The translations under genes and the position numbers were made by a program. The notes beneath the pieces were generated by a model. It ran no database searches, was not told the origin of the DNA, and was given only the letters and a program-made list of their open reading frames with translations. A DNA stretch of 64,000 nt from Dichomitus squalens LYAD-421 SS1 (taxonomy: Eukaryota; Basidiomycota; Agaricomycetes; Polyporales; Polyporaceae): assembly GCF_000275845.1 (NCBI RefSeq), contig NW_006766884.1, positions 1,357,720-1,421,719 on the forward strand. Direction: 5' to 3'. Of this stretch, positions 24,096 through 34,458 are shown one piece after another. Within the stretch, counting starts at the first letter, position 1. Every line of letters begins with the position of its first letter.

Positions 24096-24948
24096 ATGTC
24101 AGGCATCTGCAGAGCACGTCTTGCCGAGGAGCGTAAGCAGTGGCGCAAGGACCATCCATTTGTACGCGTCAATCTGCACGATTTGCGAGTAGACCCACTC
24201 AGATCCGTCCAGGGCTTCTACGCTAAACCCACCAAGGCTCCCGATGGCTCTATGAATCTACTGGAGTGGGAGGTCGGCATTCCTGGAAAGGCCGGGGTAC
24301 GTATGGCTACAAACGTTACTGTGACCTTGGCGTGGGTTGCTCAACACATGGATCACAGACACCATGGGAAGGTGGTGTCTACAAGCTTGTGATGATATTC
24401 CCCGAAGGTACTCGTCACCTCGAGCTTGTCCGTGTGGACCCATGAGAGTTGAATACGTTTTTAGACTATCCTTCAAAACCTCCCAAATGTATGTCGGCAT
24501 CTTGCGCCCCGTGGAGCCAGTTGTTCATTTTCCGTAGGCAAATTCACTCCACCCTTGTTCCACCCGAACGTGTACCCCTCGGGCACCGTATGTCTGTCTA
24601 TTCTGGACGAAGAGAAGTCTTGGAAGCCGGCGATTACGATCAAACAGGTCCGAAGAACCTTATGCGAATGTATACATTTGGCTTACACGTTTGCAGGTGC
24701 TTCTCGGTATCCAGGAACTTTTGAACGATCCCAACGTGAACGATCCCGCGCAGAGCGATGCTTACACGATGTTCAAGTGCGTATCGACTTCTATCTCTCT
24801 CGCGTGTTTTCGCTCTAACATCTGCCGTGAGCTAGGAACGACAAGGCGGCATACGAGTACGTGAACCGTTCCCCCGTATCGCTCGGAAGCTTACATCGTC
24901 GGCAGACGTCGTGTCAAGCAACAAGCGCGAGACCATATTCCGAAGTAA
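24096..24948 (+). CDS. UBC9: SUMO-conjugating enzyme E2
   Basis: Eight exons: 24096-24161, 24213-24296, 24359-24407, 24465-24488, 24538-24647, 24697-24776, 24836-24856, 24906-24948. They sum to 477 nt, exactly the 158 aa usual for Ubc9. Conserved blocks are [36 protein letters not shown], and [19 protein letters not shown] with catalytic Cys93. [13 protein letters not shown] is at the C-terminus. The enzyme takes SUMO from the Aos1-Uba2 E1 and transfers it to lysines of nuclear proteins. The first intron (51 nt) is in frame, so an unspliced reading inserts 17 foreign residues; the family shows it must be removed. It converges on SNU13, with 213 bp between the stop codons. Confidence 0.98.
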
Positions 24949-25161
24949 ACAGGTATCCCTCTGGCTGTCATCTCGCGTTGTATTATTGTTTTCGTGTTAT
25001 TCTTACACTATATGATATCATGCTTTGCACGCGAAGTGTCCCTGGGACGTACGTTTCCTTTCTGCACGAAACCATGTGGTACATTACATGAGCGTTCGTG
25101 ATGCTGACAGCAAAGGACTCGGAAGAACGATAAACCGGAAGGCGGGGAAAGGGCAGACCTG

Positions 25162-25735
25162 TCAGACCATGAGCCTCTCGACCTTGAGCTTGATGGTGTT
25201 GATCTGGCTAGAAAGTTCCTTGTTCTCGTTCGTGGTGACGCTGGCAGCAATGACGGGCCGGGTTACACCACAGGCACGGCCAAGTGCAGCCTTGGACTCG
25301 ACGAAGATGTACGGCACGTTCTGTCACAAAGTTTCCTGTATGAGCGCTTATTGCAGGGTCTCCAGGACGGGGCCTTACCTTCTCCTCACAGAGCAGAGGG
25401 AGGTGGAGAAGAATCTCCAATGGCTCGGTGTCCGCGGTAAGAATGATGAGCTCAGCGATACCACGATTGAGAGTCTTGGTGGCTACACGACGGGGATAGA
25501 ACGTCAGATGGACGTGTCCCTAGCACAGAACAAGAATCGAGCATGGCGCACCTTCGTTCGCTCCCTTCTTCAGCTGCTTGAACTGCGAGGCGCGCTCTAC
25601 AAGGTCGAGGATCTAATGATAGATCGACCCTTGAGTTCGGACACAATCTGGACAAAATCTGGAGAAACACACTTCGTTGTTGAGCTCAGGGTCTGCGAGG
25701 GGCCATGCCTTCGCCTTCGAGTCCGTGTCGGCCAT
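25162..25735 (-). CDS. SNU13: U4/U6.U5 snRNP 15.5K protein Snu13
   Basis: Four exons: 25735-25673, 25612-25552, 25482-25379, 25320-25162. They sum to 387 nt, 128 aa, the normal length. The whole protein is the L7Ae/L30e-type RNA-binding domain: [15 protein letters not shown] (kink-turn contact), [20 protein letters not shown] and [14 protein letters not shown]. Snu13 binds the U4 5' stem-loop and box C/D snoRNAs. Nhp2 and ribosomal L7Ae/L8 paralogs are excluded by the CEEKNVPY stretch and the short N-terminus. Confidence 0.96.
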
Positions 25736-26281
25736 GGTGTCGAGTGTTTTGAGATAGCGACCTCACGTGTGGATGATCCTTGGTCGGTTTGTCGTCAGGC
25801 GATGTCTCTCGTGAGCAGCGCGGATGGCGGGAAACAACGTGCAGACGCAGCTGAAACAGAGGCTGCTCGACAAAACTTCCGCCACAGACGCGCTTGCCCC
25901 CCGCCCGATTAGGCAGCTCCGACATTCCGCCCCGATGTGCCGAGCTGCCGCCCTGTCTTCGAACTACGACTAACATTTACTGAACACGTCGTGCTCCACT
26001 TGTTTTTTGCGACCTTTATCCGAGCCGTCTTCGCTCTACTTCGCTGTGATATTCATGTCGTCGATGCCGATATCTTTGTCGACGCTGCAGCCCGAAACGC
26101 GCTTCATCCACGGTTCTACTCAGGCGGAACCTTGGTAAGGGGCTAAAAGCTTGCTCTGACACATCCACAGGCGGATTGGTTGTGCTTTTTGCGGAACTAT
26201 ATGAAGGGCACGATGCCTCCAGTCGATGGCATCAAGCACTGAGGCCTCCAGACTCTGTTCTGAACATCTTGTACTGTCTCA
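25736..26281. other. Divergent promoter region, SNU13 / CBM1-AA8 gene
   Basis: About 545 bp between a housekeeping gene and a secreted-enzyme gene transcribed in opposite directions. No recognisable coding content. Confidence 0.5.
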
Positions 26282-27436
26282 ATGTTGCACTCACTTCTGG
26301 CCGCAAGTTTTGCTATTACAATTGCCACCTTGGGTACTCTGTCACTCCGCATGTTGTCTTGAGACTGCCTAATGGGCTTGTGAATTATCAGGATCTGCAC
26401 AGGTGGCCACCTCCTACTGCGATGCTACCAGCGGCATCTGCTTCCAGGGATACACGGTTAGACCTTGTGTGACAGTTTCGTGAAGACTTGACATTATGTA
26501 GCAACACGCAGGATACCACCATGGACATGACCATTGGAGTCATACTTCCACCCCTGACCCCTCCATCGGACGAATACATCGTGCAAATGGTCGTTCCCGC
26601 AAGCTATGGCTGGTCCGGTGTCAGCATGGGCGGACAAATGTCCAACAGTTTGCTTTTCCCCTTCTGGCCTAATGGCCAAGAAATCGTCCTGGGAGCGCGC
26701 TGGACGGAGTGTGTTATTCATCTTGAGTGAGATTGCCGGACACTGATGTATTTCCCTCCCTCAGCGACTATGTCTTACCCTTGGCATACGAGGGCCCTCA
26801 GATCACCCTTCTTCCTGCTTCAACAGTAAACAGCACCCACGTTAACGCTATTTTCCGTTGCCAGGTCGGTCGCTCAGCCTATTTCATAGCAGCTGTCTCA
26901 TTCGTCCTATCAGAACTGCACTGTGTGGGAGGGAGGATCTCTCGGCTCCGGCGACCTCAATGGCACTGCCGTCTTAGCCTATGTTGCTTCCACCACTACT
27001 GGCGTGGACGACCCATCGGATGTGAACTCCAGCTTCTCCGAGCACAACTACTTCAATTTCTTCGGCTTGGACCTTAGCGCGGCGCACTCCTCTTCGTACT
27101 CTCAGTACATCAGTGGTGGGGTGGGAACGACGACTGCGCCTTCCGGCCCCTCCTCGACTCCGGCTACGCCGTCTAGCACCAGTAGCGCACCCGCTGCTAC
27201 TCAGTCTGAGGTTGGTCCTTTGTTTCTTCCTCTAGTCGACCGCGACTGATTTGAGTTCGCCTATGTCAGTACGGACAGGTATCCGTTTCCAGTAAATCAG
27301 TGACGTAGGCTTTGCTAACCATACTCCATTATAGTGTGGCGGGAATGGCTGGACTGGTCCCACCGTCTGCGCGACGGGGCTGACATGCGTCGTGGTCTCA
27401 CCTCCTTACTACAGTCAGTGCCAGGCGGCGAAGTAG
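26282..27436 (+). CDS. Secreted AA8 cytochrome domain protein with C-terminal CBM1
   Basis: Six exons: 26282-26333, 26392-26456, 26512-26708, 26765-26864, 26914-27210, 27335-27436. They sum to 813 nt, 270 aa. A signal peptide ([18 protein letters not shown]) is followed by a cellobiose-dehydrogenase-type cytochrome b domain. The heme ligands align as Met82 in SMGGQM and His182 in SEHNYFNF, with FRCQNCTVW giving the expected cysteine pair. A Ser/Thr/Pro linker leads to a CBM1 starting [12 protein letters not shown] and ending YYSQCQ. There is no flavin dehydrogenase domain. The architecture is that of carbohydrate-binding cytochrome b562 described from white-rot fungi. It likely shuttles electrons on cellulose, for example to lytic polysaccharide monooxygenases (inference). 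Its own exon codes the CBM1 module. Confidence 0.93.
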
Positions 27437-27769
27437 GAAACCGCTACTCTGAGAGCCCACTGCAAGTACTGTCGATTAAATACGAATAGTGTGGCTAGTG
27501 TATATGAATATGACCCTTGCATATCGTCTCCCACCCGGTTGGGATGGTACTTAGAGGATGATGAGGGCTTTATGGCCCGATTATGCGATCACGTGCGTAA
27601 GATCGTGATCGGAACGGTGGAGCGCGGTCTCGGCGCGTCGCCAGCCTCCCCGTCATCCACAGTGCACTCTGCGACGAACATATATAGCATACAAAGAAAC
27701 GATCAGACTTGCCAAAGATTTCTATTCCACAATATTCCCACATTCCTGCCTCCTCAGACTCTAGCCAAC
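27437..27769. promoter_or_regulatory. Intergenic with TATA-like element
   Basis: About 330 bp between the CBM1-AA8 stop and the next start. A TATATA element at 27681-27686 lies about 85 bp upstream of the ATG at 27770, a plausible core promoter. Confidence 0.4.
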
Positions 27770-28933
27770 ATGGCAGAGCACGGCCCTCCGATGGTGATCG
27801 ACGTTCACACGCCCGTCTCATCCTTTGCTATAATTTACTCAGGTGTGTGTTCATGGCAGAGGAGCGGTTTTGTTCCTGAACTCCTCTCTAGATGCCGAAG
27901 ACAGCTTGCAAACGATCTTTACGAAGCTCACGCAGAAGGCATTCACGGAACTCCATGGCAAACCTGTCCGCGCAGGTTACGTCAAGTACGAATGGAACAA
28001 TTCGTTTTACAACCTGGATGATGGTGCGACTGAATTAAAACGGCCGCCGCATTGGTGTAGTTGCTGACTGCGAGACAGACACCGACTTCTCGGTGTTCGC
28101 GTGGAGACTGAAGTCATCTTCACTAGGACACGATAGCTCCCTCGTCATGTTCTTGCGCGATCCAGAGGCACCGCTGCCCCCGTCGACTGAATACAGAAAC
28201 GCGTCATTCTACATGTTCCGTCCCAGGCCTATATCTTCCCCTCCGCTCGGACATGACGGAGTATCTGTACGGAGTGGGAAGTCGCGCAGGTCTGGCACGA
28301 AGGAGCACAAGCCCGAGGATGACGGCGTGCCGAACTTCAAGAAAGAGTTCGAGCAGTTCCACAGCGAGAACGGCGTCCGAACTATTGTCGGAAGCATTGG
28401 CCCTGTGAACAACGGTGAGTGCCGACCATATGCCGTCGCACTGCCCGTCTTCCTGCTGCGGCTACTGACGAGCTCTGTGCCTGGCTGTTCCGTGGTCGTT
28501 TTCTGGGCTTCTCGCGCAGTCCGGATGCTGCTCAAGAGTGGCTATCGCTACGTGTACATTTCTCGCAAGTTCGCGATCAAGCATGAGTTCATTCCACGCG
28601 ACGCCGCGCCGGGACACTATGGATACAGCGGGCTTGTCAAGTACGTGTCCATCAGCGGTTGGCTATTGAGCTCATGCTGACTCCAACCTGATATCTGGCA
28701 GCCTTGGGAAATGGCCCATCACCGTTGGCCGAACGCGGTCCACTCACAGCGTGTACCTTTCCGAGGAGACGCATTTCGACGTGATACTAGGGCGCTCGTT
28801 CGTGGAACACAGGCAGATTAAATTTGATCCTGTCGACCCCACGGATGTCGTGTGCCAAGACACAGGCGAGAAGATTGACTGTGAAATAGTCATCCTCAGG
28901 GACGGGAGGGGTCAGATCGTACTGGTTTCCTGA
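27770..28933 (+). CDS. Conserved fungal protein of unknown function, retropepsin-like C-terminus possible
   Basis: Five exons: 27770-27793, 27843-28023, 28079-28414, 28520-28640, 28702-28933. They sum to 894 nt, 297 aa. The first half has a beta-rich pattern (NSSLDAEDSLQTIF, YEWNNSFYNLDDDTDFSVF) and a middle basic stretch (KSRRSGTKEHK). The C-terminal 75 residues read GKWPITVGRTRSTHSVYLSE, then DVILGRSF and DTGEKI, ending RDGRGQIVLVS. This block looks like one I associate with uncharacterised fungal proteins; DVILGRSF resembles the flap/ILG segment of retropepsin-like folds, but no catalytic DTG in the usual context is evident. Function unknown. Exon 1 is short (24 nt); the alternative of reading straight on from it breaks the frame of the conserved NSSLDAEDS block. 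Confidence 0.75.
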
Positions 28934-29340
28934 ACGTCATCCTTTCGTGGCGACGTCCCAGAGCACCCTCGAGTTCAAGTTCTCTGCTGTCGGAGTCGGT
29001 CTGTGATTATATCTGTATTTGACAAGAGGACGGTTGGATGATGGATCCCAGTACTGCATGTATTTACTGCCTTATCTATTCGTATTGCTGTTGCTACCCC
29101 AGTCTTAGACTAAGATCGTCCGCATGTCCGCGTGAGAGGAGGACTTCGCCTAGAATGGATCTTGAGCCGGAAATGCTGGCGTAACCCGGGCTACTAGTAG
29201 CCGGGTCAGTGACGGACCGCATCTTGAAGTTGAGCGCCGGAAAGATGATAAGCGCACATCCCACGTGGGCTGCCTGGGCAAGGCGGCAGGCCTCCAACAA
29301 CACGGAACACCACCACAACGCTCTCTGCTCGTCGGTCACG
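28934..29340. other. Intergenic
   Basis: About 400 bp between two plus-strand genes. An upstream extension of the next frame exists, but no ATG supports coding here. Confidence 0.5.
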
Positions 29341-30211
29341 ATGTCCGTCCTGGCTCATCTGCTGCGCCCAGCAGCAGGTGCCCGCAGGGCGTACTCTGTA
29401 TTCTCCAAGCCTGGGGGCGGTGGATACTTCAATTCGTCCAGGTCTCCCAAAGTTGCACCTCCATCCAGCAAGGCCAAGGTCGACTCATCGTCCTCTACTA
29501 ATGCTGATACGACCTCGCCCTCGACGAAGGAGGACACCCCGTCGATGACCGCCGGATCTTCACCCAGCGGAGAGACAATGCACGCACCATCCTCATACAC
29601 CTACACGACCAGCTCTTCGTTCTCCCCCGTGCACCCCCGTATCAGCTCTCAGGACCTCAAACTGCACGAATTCTTTTCGCTCCACCGACCATTGCTGACG
29701 ATCTCGCAACCTCCGTCATCGCTCTTCGAGTCCTATTCTTCGGTCTTCCCGATGCACCCCACCAATCCGCCGCCCGAGACGGCCAATTTTAGTAGTATGG
29801 AAGGGGAGAGCATGGAGGCCTCCCCAGAAGCCGATGCTGACGCCGCACGGCAACTCGCACGAGCGATGGTCGTGAATCGGATTGGAGCTTCCATTGCCTG
29901 GGAAGAGGCTCTCAAGCGGCTAGGCCTCGATGTGACATCTGGACGGGCGGAGGAGGTCAGTCTGGCAGAGGCGGAGTTTGAGATGTACATGGATAGCACC
30001 AAGAGGAAGCGGCGAAAGAAGATGAAGAAGCATAAGTAAGTGGGCAAAACCGCTATGGTCCGTCTTTGGATGATTGTCCACTGATCATCTTCCACGTAGG
30101 CTCAAGAAGCGGAGACGCGTATGTTTCTAGTGACCTGTGGAGCGGTAGTCGATTGCTAACCTAGTCTTCTTTCAGCTGAACCGCTCTCAGCGAGTGAAGA
30201 TTGGCCGTTGA
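29341..30211 (+). CDS. Mitochondrial small-subunit protein mS38 / COX24 type
   Basis: Three exons: 29341-30035, 30100-30118, 30176-30211. They sum to 750 nt, 249 aa. The N-terminus (MSVLAHLLRPAAGARRAYSV) looks like a mitochondrial targeting peptide. The long middle is Ser/Thr/Pro-rich and poorly conserved in appearance. The C-terminus is the diagnostic part: DSTKRKRRKKMKKHKLKKRR followed by LNRSQRVKIGR, the basic motif of the AURKAIP1/COX24 family (mS38). Its members sit in the mitochondrial small ribosomal subunit and affect COX1 mRNA processing or translation. The conserved motif is split over three exons (the middle one only 19 nt), so an unspliced reading loses its end. Confidence 0.85.
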
Positions 30212-31752
30212 CCGTAGAGAACGCAGCATGTCTCATGTCCCTGTTGGACTCTCCCGAGCATCTCGAGCTGTACTTCTGCATAGAGCCTATAATCTACTGC
30301 TGATTCTTCTCACCAGATGTCGTCGCTCATTATGCGATTGAGTGGGGATTGTGGTCGTTCTCGTAAAGCCCTGCGTCGAGTCATCACCCGCCAATTCCCC
30401 AGCGGTCAGAAGCCTGTCAAGTCGGTAAGTGCCGCCATGGCCTCAACTCAAATCTTGTTCTATTGTGGCACGTATTTGGCCAGTAGGTCTCCTGCAACAA
30501 TTTTATGTCAGACTCTTAGCCATGCTGTACATCGCCAGAGGGCGAATATACCCATTTGAACGCAGAACCATCGGTCTTTCTGGTGGCGGATAACAGTCCT
30601 AGGACCGTGATCCTCTTCACCACAAATGTCTCGATGTCATTGTCCACCTGCCGAAGCGGTCGTGAAACACCGCGGGCGTTGCGTTCTGAAAGTTTCCTAT
30701 CTGGGATACCTCTGTCCTAGAGCCGATTTCATCTCACCATCGGACGGACAGCGGTTTGTCATATCGCATGGTGCATCCCACTCGCGGCTCTTTTCCAGAG
30801 TTTATCCACTTTCAGACATAGCAAACGATGCCATGAACGCCACGCCGCTGAGCTCATTGTCCACCATTTTGGTGGCTCGATTGTGGGCATGTAATCGTGC
30901 TACGGTACTTTGGCAGACGTCACAGCCACACGTCGAGTACAGCCCTATAAGACAGACGGCGTGCCTTCTTCGTCGTCGAGCTCATCATGACTTTTTGTTC
31001 ACCGGGGTAGGGGACTTCCATTCCGCAAACAAGGTTCGTCCCACAATGCTGGTGTCTTGACGGTGCTGATCATATAAGCTTCTCCATCAAGTGTTCGTCA
31101 TGTCCGGCGGTCTCTTTACGGCAAAACACTGGCCTCGGATGGACGATGCGGCCAACCGAGGACCTGTTGCCGCACACGAGTTACGTGGCCGACAGCAGTA
31201 TAGGGCTGCGCACACTGCAGCGACGTCGGATACGTTCCAGCAAATGTCTATCATCAAGGACCAGTTCAAAGTCTGACTTGGATCTGCTCTGACTTTCCTT
31301 TTAAGGTTCCGCAGGATGAGCTGGGGTGCCGCGGGAGCCGAAGCAAAGCTGGAGCCAATGCCAGTCTGGCCGTGTCCCTCCCTTGGAAGCTTCCTGCGGG
31401 GTGCATGCGCGCACAAATCTTGGGCTGTTCACGCTAGATGCACCTGATGAATTCAATCGTCGGCTGTCGGCGCCACAAATGCTATGACATGACCTTCCCC
31501 CCGCATGACTCGGTGCCGTTTGCGGAGGCCCCATCTCACCCGTTTTGGGAACCGCAAGAGAGGGCGAGGGCGAATGACAGAAAGGCAAGGGCAGATGCCC
31601 GAGCTCCCCCGGTCCCTTCCGCCCGTTTGCCATAGGTATGTGGTTGCGCTTCCCCGGTCCGCAGTATAAAGTCCCCCTACCCGTCCCTCTTCTGCTCCCC
31701 TCCCTCACTTGGCCCTCTCCCTCCAGGAAATACCACTTTCGCAGTAAATCGG
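30212..31752. other. Intergenic, no supported gene
   Basis: About 1.5 kb with scattered open frames (longest 144 codons at 30626-31060). None has a recognisable domain or convincing splice partners. The right end holds a TATAAA at 31665-31670. Confidence 0.45.
31665..31670 (+). promoter_or_regulatory. TATA box candidate
   Basis: TATAAA 83 bp upstream of the ATG at 31753, followed by CT-rich sequence as in many fungal promoters. A GTATGT at 31636 paired with a CTCCAG near 31725 could alternatively mark a 5' UTR intron. Confidence 0.4.
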
Positions 31753-32703
31753 ATGTCCTCGTACCATACGACGACGTCGCGACCGATCCCTACGGGCAGA
31801 AGAAGGTCGCCCTCCCCAGGTAGTAGCGCACACTCCGGGTCCTCGCAAGGCGACTCGGACTTCAGTCAAGGACATCGTTGGCGACATCACACTCCAGCGA
31901 GAAGCTCTAGCGGACACAGTTCAGACCTCATCTTCTCTATGGATCCTGAGCGCCGATCCAATTCAGGGTCGCCCTGCCTCGGTGTAGCAGGGCCGCCGTT
32001 CCTGTATGACGTGCCCCCTTCCTGGAATGGGCGCCCCCCCGACACGGGCACGATGTCTGTCTGTCCAAGATGCCGGCGGCAGTTTTACGATGACTACAAT
32101 TCCCCGCAAAGTCGTGGCGTTGCATGCCAGTCCAGGAACGCCTTATGTCCTTCCTGTCGGGAGCTCGAGTCTCGGCAGGATGAGTGGCGCCGACGCAATG
32201 AAGAGTTCTATGCATCGACCCCCGAGCGGCCTGTCAGGACGTCGATTCAGCGTCCTAGCATGTACGAGTCTCAACATCAAGTGCCTACTCCTACGAGCGG
32301 TATACGGCCCACTGGCACACGGAGTACGCTCTATTTTCCCCTCCAGGTTGCGAGCTGCTCATATCGCGTAGATTCCTCGGCGGCACACGCGACCAATACA
32401 ACTCATTTCATCGGACGTCCGTTCCCATCCTATGTGGCAGCCCCGCCACCTTATTCAGCACCCCCTCCATATACCCGAAGCGTCTCTCATCTGCAACAGC
32501 CCACACCGCCTTGGACTGACGTGTCAGCGCATGGGCCAACTACTTTCGTGGCTGGATCCTATCGCCCCAGATACCAGCTCCCTCAGCTGATCACTCAACT
32601 CGAGCACCGTGTCGCACCTCCTCCCTCCATCTCTCCTGGTACTGCTGATCCTTTTCCAATGTCTCCCACGAGTCCGCCATCCCGCGAGCGGCGCCAGTCT
32701 TGA
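31753..32703 (+). CDS. Proline/serine-rich protein with a CXXC pair and PPPY motifs
   Basis: One uninterrupted frame of 316 codons. Residues about 1-90 are Ser/Arg-rich. Residues about 98-140 contain CPRC and CPSC separated by about 33 residues, a possible zinc-ribbon-like pair. Near residue 230 lies APPPYSAPPPY, two PPxY motifs of the type bound by WW domains of Rsp5/Nedd4 ubiquitin ligases. The tail is Pro/Ser-rich and ends RERRQS. No known family is recognised. A core promoter candidate in front and no internal stop over 950 bp support a real gene, but composition bias could also keep this frame open. Confidence 0.6.
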   Translation: MSSYHTTTSRPIPTGRRRSPSPGSSAHSGSSQGDSDFSQGHRWRHHTPARSSSGHSSDLIFSMDPERRSNSGSPCLGVAGPPFLYDVPPSWNGRPPDTGTMSVCPRCRRQFYDDYNSPQSRGVACQSRNALCPSCRELESRQDEWRRRNEEFYASTPERPVRTSIQRPSMYESQHQVPTPTSGIRPTGTRSTLYFPLQVASCSYRVDSSAAHATNTTHFIGRPFPSYVAAPPPYSAPPPYTRSVSHLQQPTPPWTDVSAHGPTTFVAGSYRPRYQLPQLITQLEHRVAPPPSISPGTADPFPMSPTSPPSRERRQS

Positions 32704-33028
32704 AGGGCATTCTGGCTTTGCCCGGTCGTTGTTCTTCCCATCGGTCCGATGTCCCGAGACGACCTCATCGCATGTCTGTCCTCTTGTGGTATGCACTTCC
32801 TATGCTCTACCTGTAACCATATAGCATGCTCCACCAAACTATTTGATATGACTAGTTTGTATACCTGGATGCCGAGTAGTTAGAGTACAGTATAGAAGAG
32901 ACATGATAGCCGCACACGTCGCCCGGATAGATCACATAGTCGTATATGGCCTCATATCCCGGACCCATACCCCGTACTCATACCCATCATGTATAGCTTA
33001 ACGACCGTACTTATAGACTCCGTCGCAG
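32704..33028. other. Convergent intergenic region
   Basis: About 325 bp between the ends of two convergent genes, AT-richer than the surroundings. Probably 3' UTRs. Confidence 0.5.
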
Positions 33029-34204
33029 TCATGTTTCCCGCGCGACCTCTATCGTGCACCCCTTGTCACGTAAAGGCTTTGCAACGCGATCGAATTCTTC
33101 TTCGTTGATAACGGCGTTCCAATCCCCATACAGCACAACAGTCTTGAGGGCCGGGAAAGCCGGCTGACTCCAGGCCAGGAAATGGCGCTCGAGATGGGCC
33201 CAGTACTCGCCGCTACCCACACGGTAAAACGAGTTCGGGTGCCCGTGCATTCCGACGATCCGGAGCGACTCCTGTGGACGGTTGATAGGTGCGACGTGGG
33301 TGAAGTGAACGTAGAAGTTGAGCTTCTCGAGCCCCGTGCAGCCCGCGAAGATGTAGTCCAGGAAGTCCAACACGTAGAACTTCAGGCTCAACCCGAGCTC
33401 GATCGTGCGCACTTGCCCACCGTACGCGGCCCATAGCGGCCAGAACAGCTCCGGGCCAGGGACGTGATCGAAGAGGACGTTCTCGAGGGAGGGGAGTTGC
33501 CATCGGCAGAGCTTGAGGACGAAGAATGCGTTCACGCGCCGGAAACGCAATGTGGTAAGGTGTGGGAGGTGGACGGGAGGGGTGTTCAGGTAGTTCGGCC
33601 AGATCTCGCCGCCAATGGAGAGATATGTGAGATTAGGAGCAACACCAAGGACGTGTGCCAAAGAGTTGATACCGCCGCTGCGCGCAGCTTCGTTCGAATG
33701 CCACCAGTCCAATCGTTTCAAAGAGGGAAGCGAGGGACAATCTGTTGCAAAGTCGTAGGCGACTGGGGAGGGCGTGTCTGCGATCCGCACGAGGACTTCG
33801 AGGGATGTGCACAGCTTGATTACGCTGAGTGCATTGAGGGCGAGTGGGGAGGAGGTTACCGTGCTTGAGTACGGGAGTTGCGCTCGCTTGACGAGGTTTG
33901 CGCAGGGCGGGATTATGAACCCGTCTCCCCAATCTTCGCCATAGCGGAGCATGCGGTAGAGCGAGGGGTACGTACGAGGAATGAAGATATCCTCGTATAG
34001 AAGAGGTGTCGCCCATCTTCTCCACCGCTTGCATACGAAGACAAGGGCGCGTTTGGTGTAACGGCTCTCGGCCGTTCCGATGTTCACGTTGATAGCCTCG
34101 AATGGACTATAGTCGGTTGCGTACAACGCATGCGTCCATGTATCTAATGTCGCCCAGCGGAATATTTGGAGCCATAGCTCTATAGGAAGAGTAGGTGAAG
34201 GCAT
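33029..34204 (-). CDS. F-box-like protein (single exon)
   Basis: Intronless, 391 aa from ATG 34204. The first residues, MPSPTLPIELWLQIFRWATL, are a typical basidiomycete F-box start, followed by VCKRWRRWATPLLYEDI. The rest has irregular leucine-rich stretches (LPSLKRLDWW, APNLTYLSIGG, LPHLTTLRFRRV, CTGLEKLNF), as in F-box/LRR-type substrate adaptors of SCF ubiquitin ligases. Such proteins form large, fast-evolving families in agaricomycetes, and the target cannot be guessed. The frame extends 62 codons upstream to 34390, but that part has no family resemblance. Confidence 0.8.
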   Translation of the reverse strand: MPSPTLPIELWLQIFRWATLDTWTHALYATDYSPFEAINVNIGTAESRYTKRALVFVCKRWRRWATPLLYEDIFIPRTYPSLYRMLRYGEDWGDGFIIPPCANLVKRAQLPYSSTVTSSPLALNALSVIKLCTSLEVLVRIADTPSPVAYDFATDCPSLPSLKRLDWWHSNEAARSGGINSLAHVLGVAPNLTYLSIGGEIWPNYLNTPPVHLPHLTTLRFRRVNAFFVLKLCRWQLPSLENVLFDHVPGPELFWPLWAAYGGQVRTIELGLSLKFYVLDFLDYIFAGCTGLEKLNFYVHFTHVAPINRPQESLRIVGMHGHPNSFYRVGSGEYWAHLERHFLAWSQPAFPALKTVVLYGDWNAVINEEEFDRVAKPLRDKGCTIEVARET

Positions 34205-34458
34205 CAACAGGTGCTCTCGTCGACACAACGAGATCGCCGGAAGGGTACAACGTCCGAAACAAACGGAAAACAAGTAGCCGTTATATCCGGTCACCCCGGT
34301 GAACCCGGTCCGACGCCACATTCCGAGATCGACCTCGGCCAGGAGTCTTCGCTGGTCTACTGCTACTGCGCATGTATCGGGGCCCGACAATAGTCGTAAG
34401 GCACATTCGTGATTTTCGTACGATAGCAGAGGCTACGGAGGTACGGAGCGCACGCTTT

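Noticed and set aside
24162..24212. Reading UBC9 exon 1 through its first intron
   Set aside because: The 51-nt insertion is in frame, but it breaks the invariant HPFGFYAKP stretch and would make the protein longer than the fixed 158 residues.
30212..31752. Possible gene around 30317-31060
   Set aside because: A GTAAGT follows a short ATG frame, but I found no acceptor leading to a continuing conserved frame.
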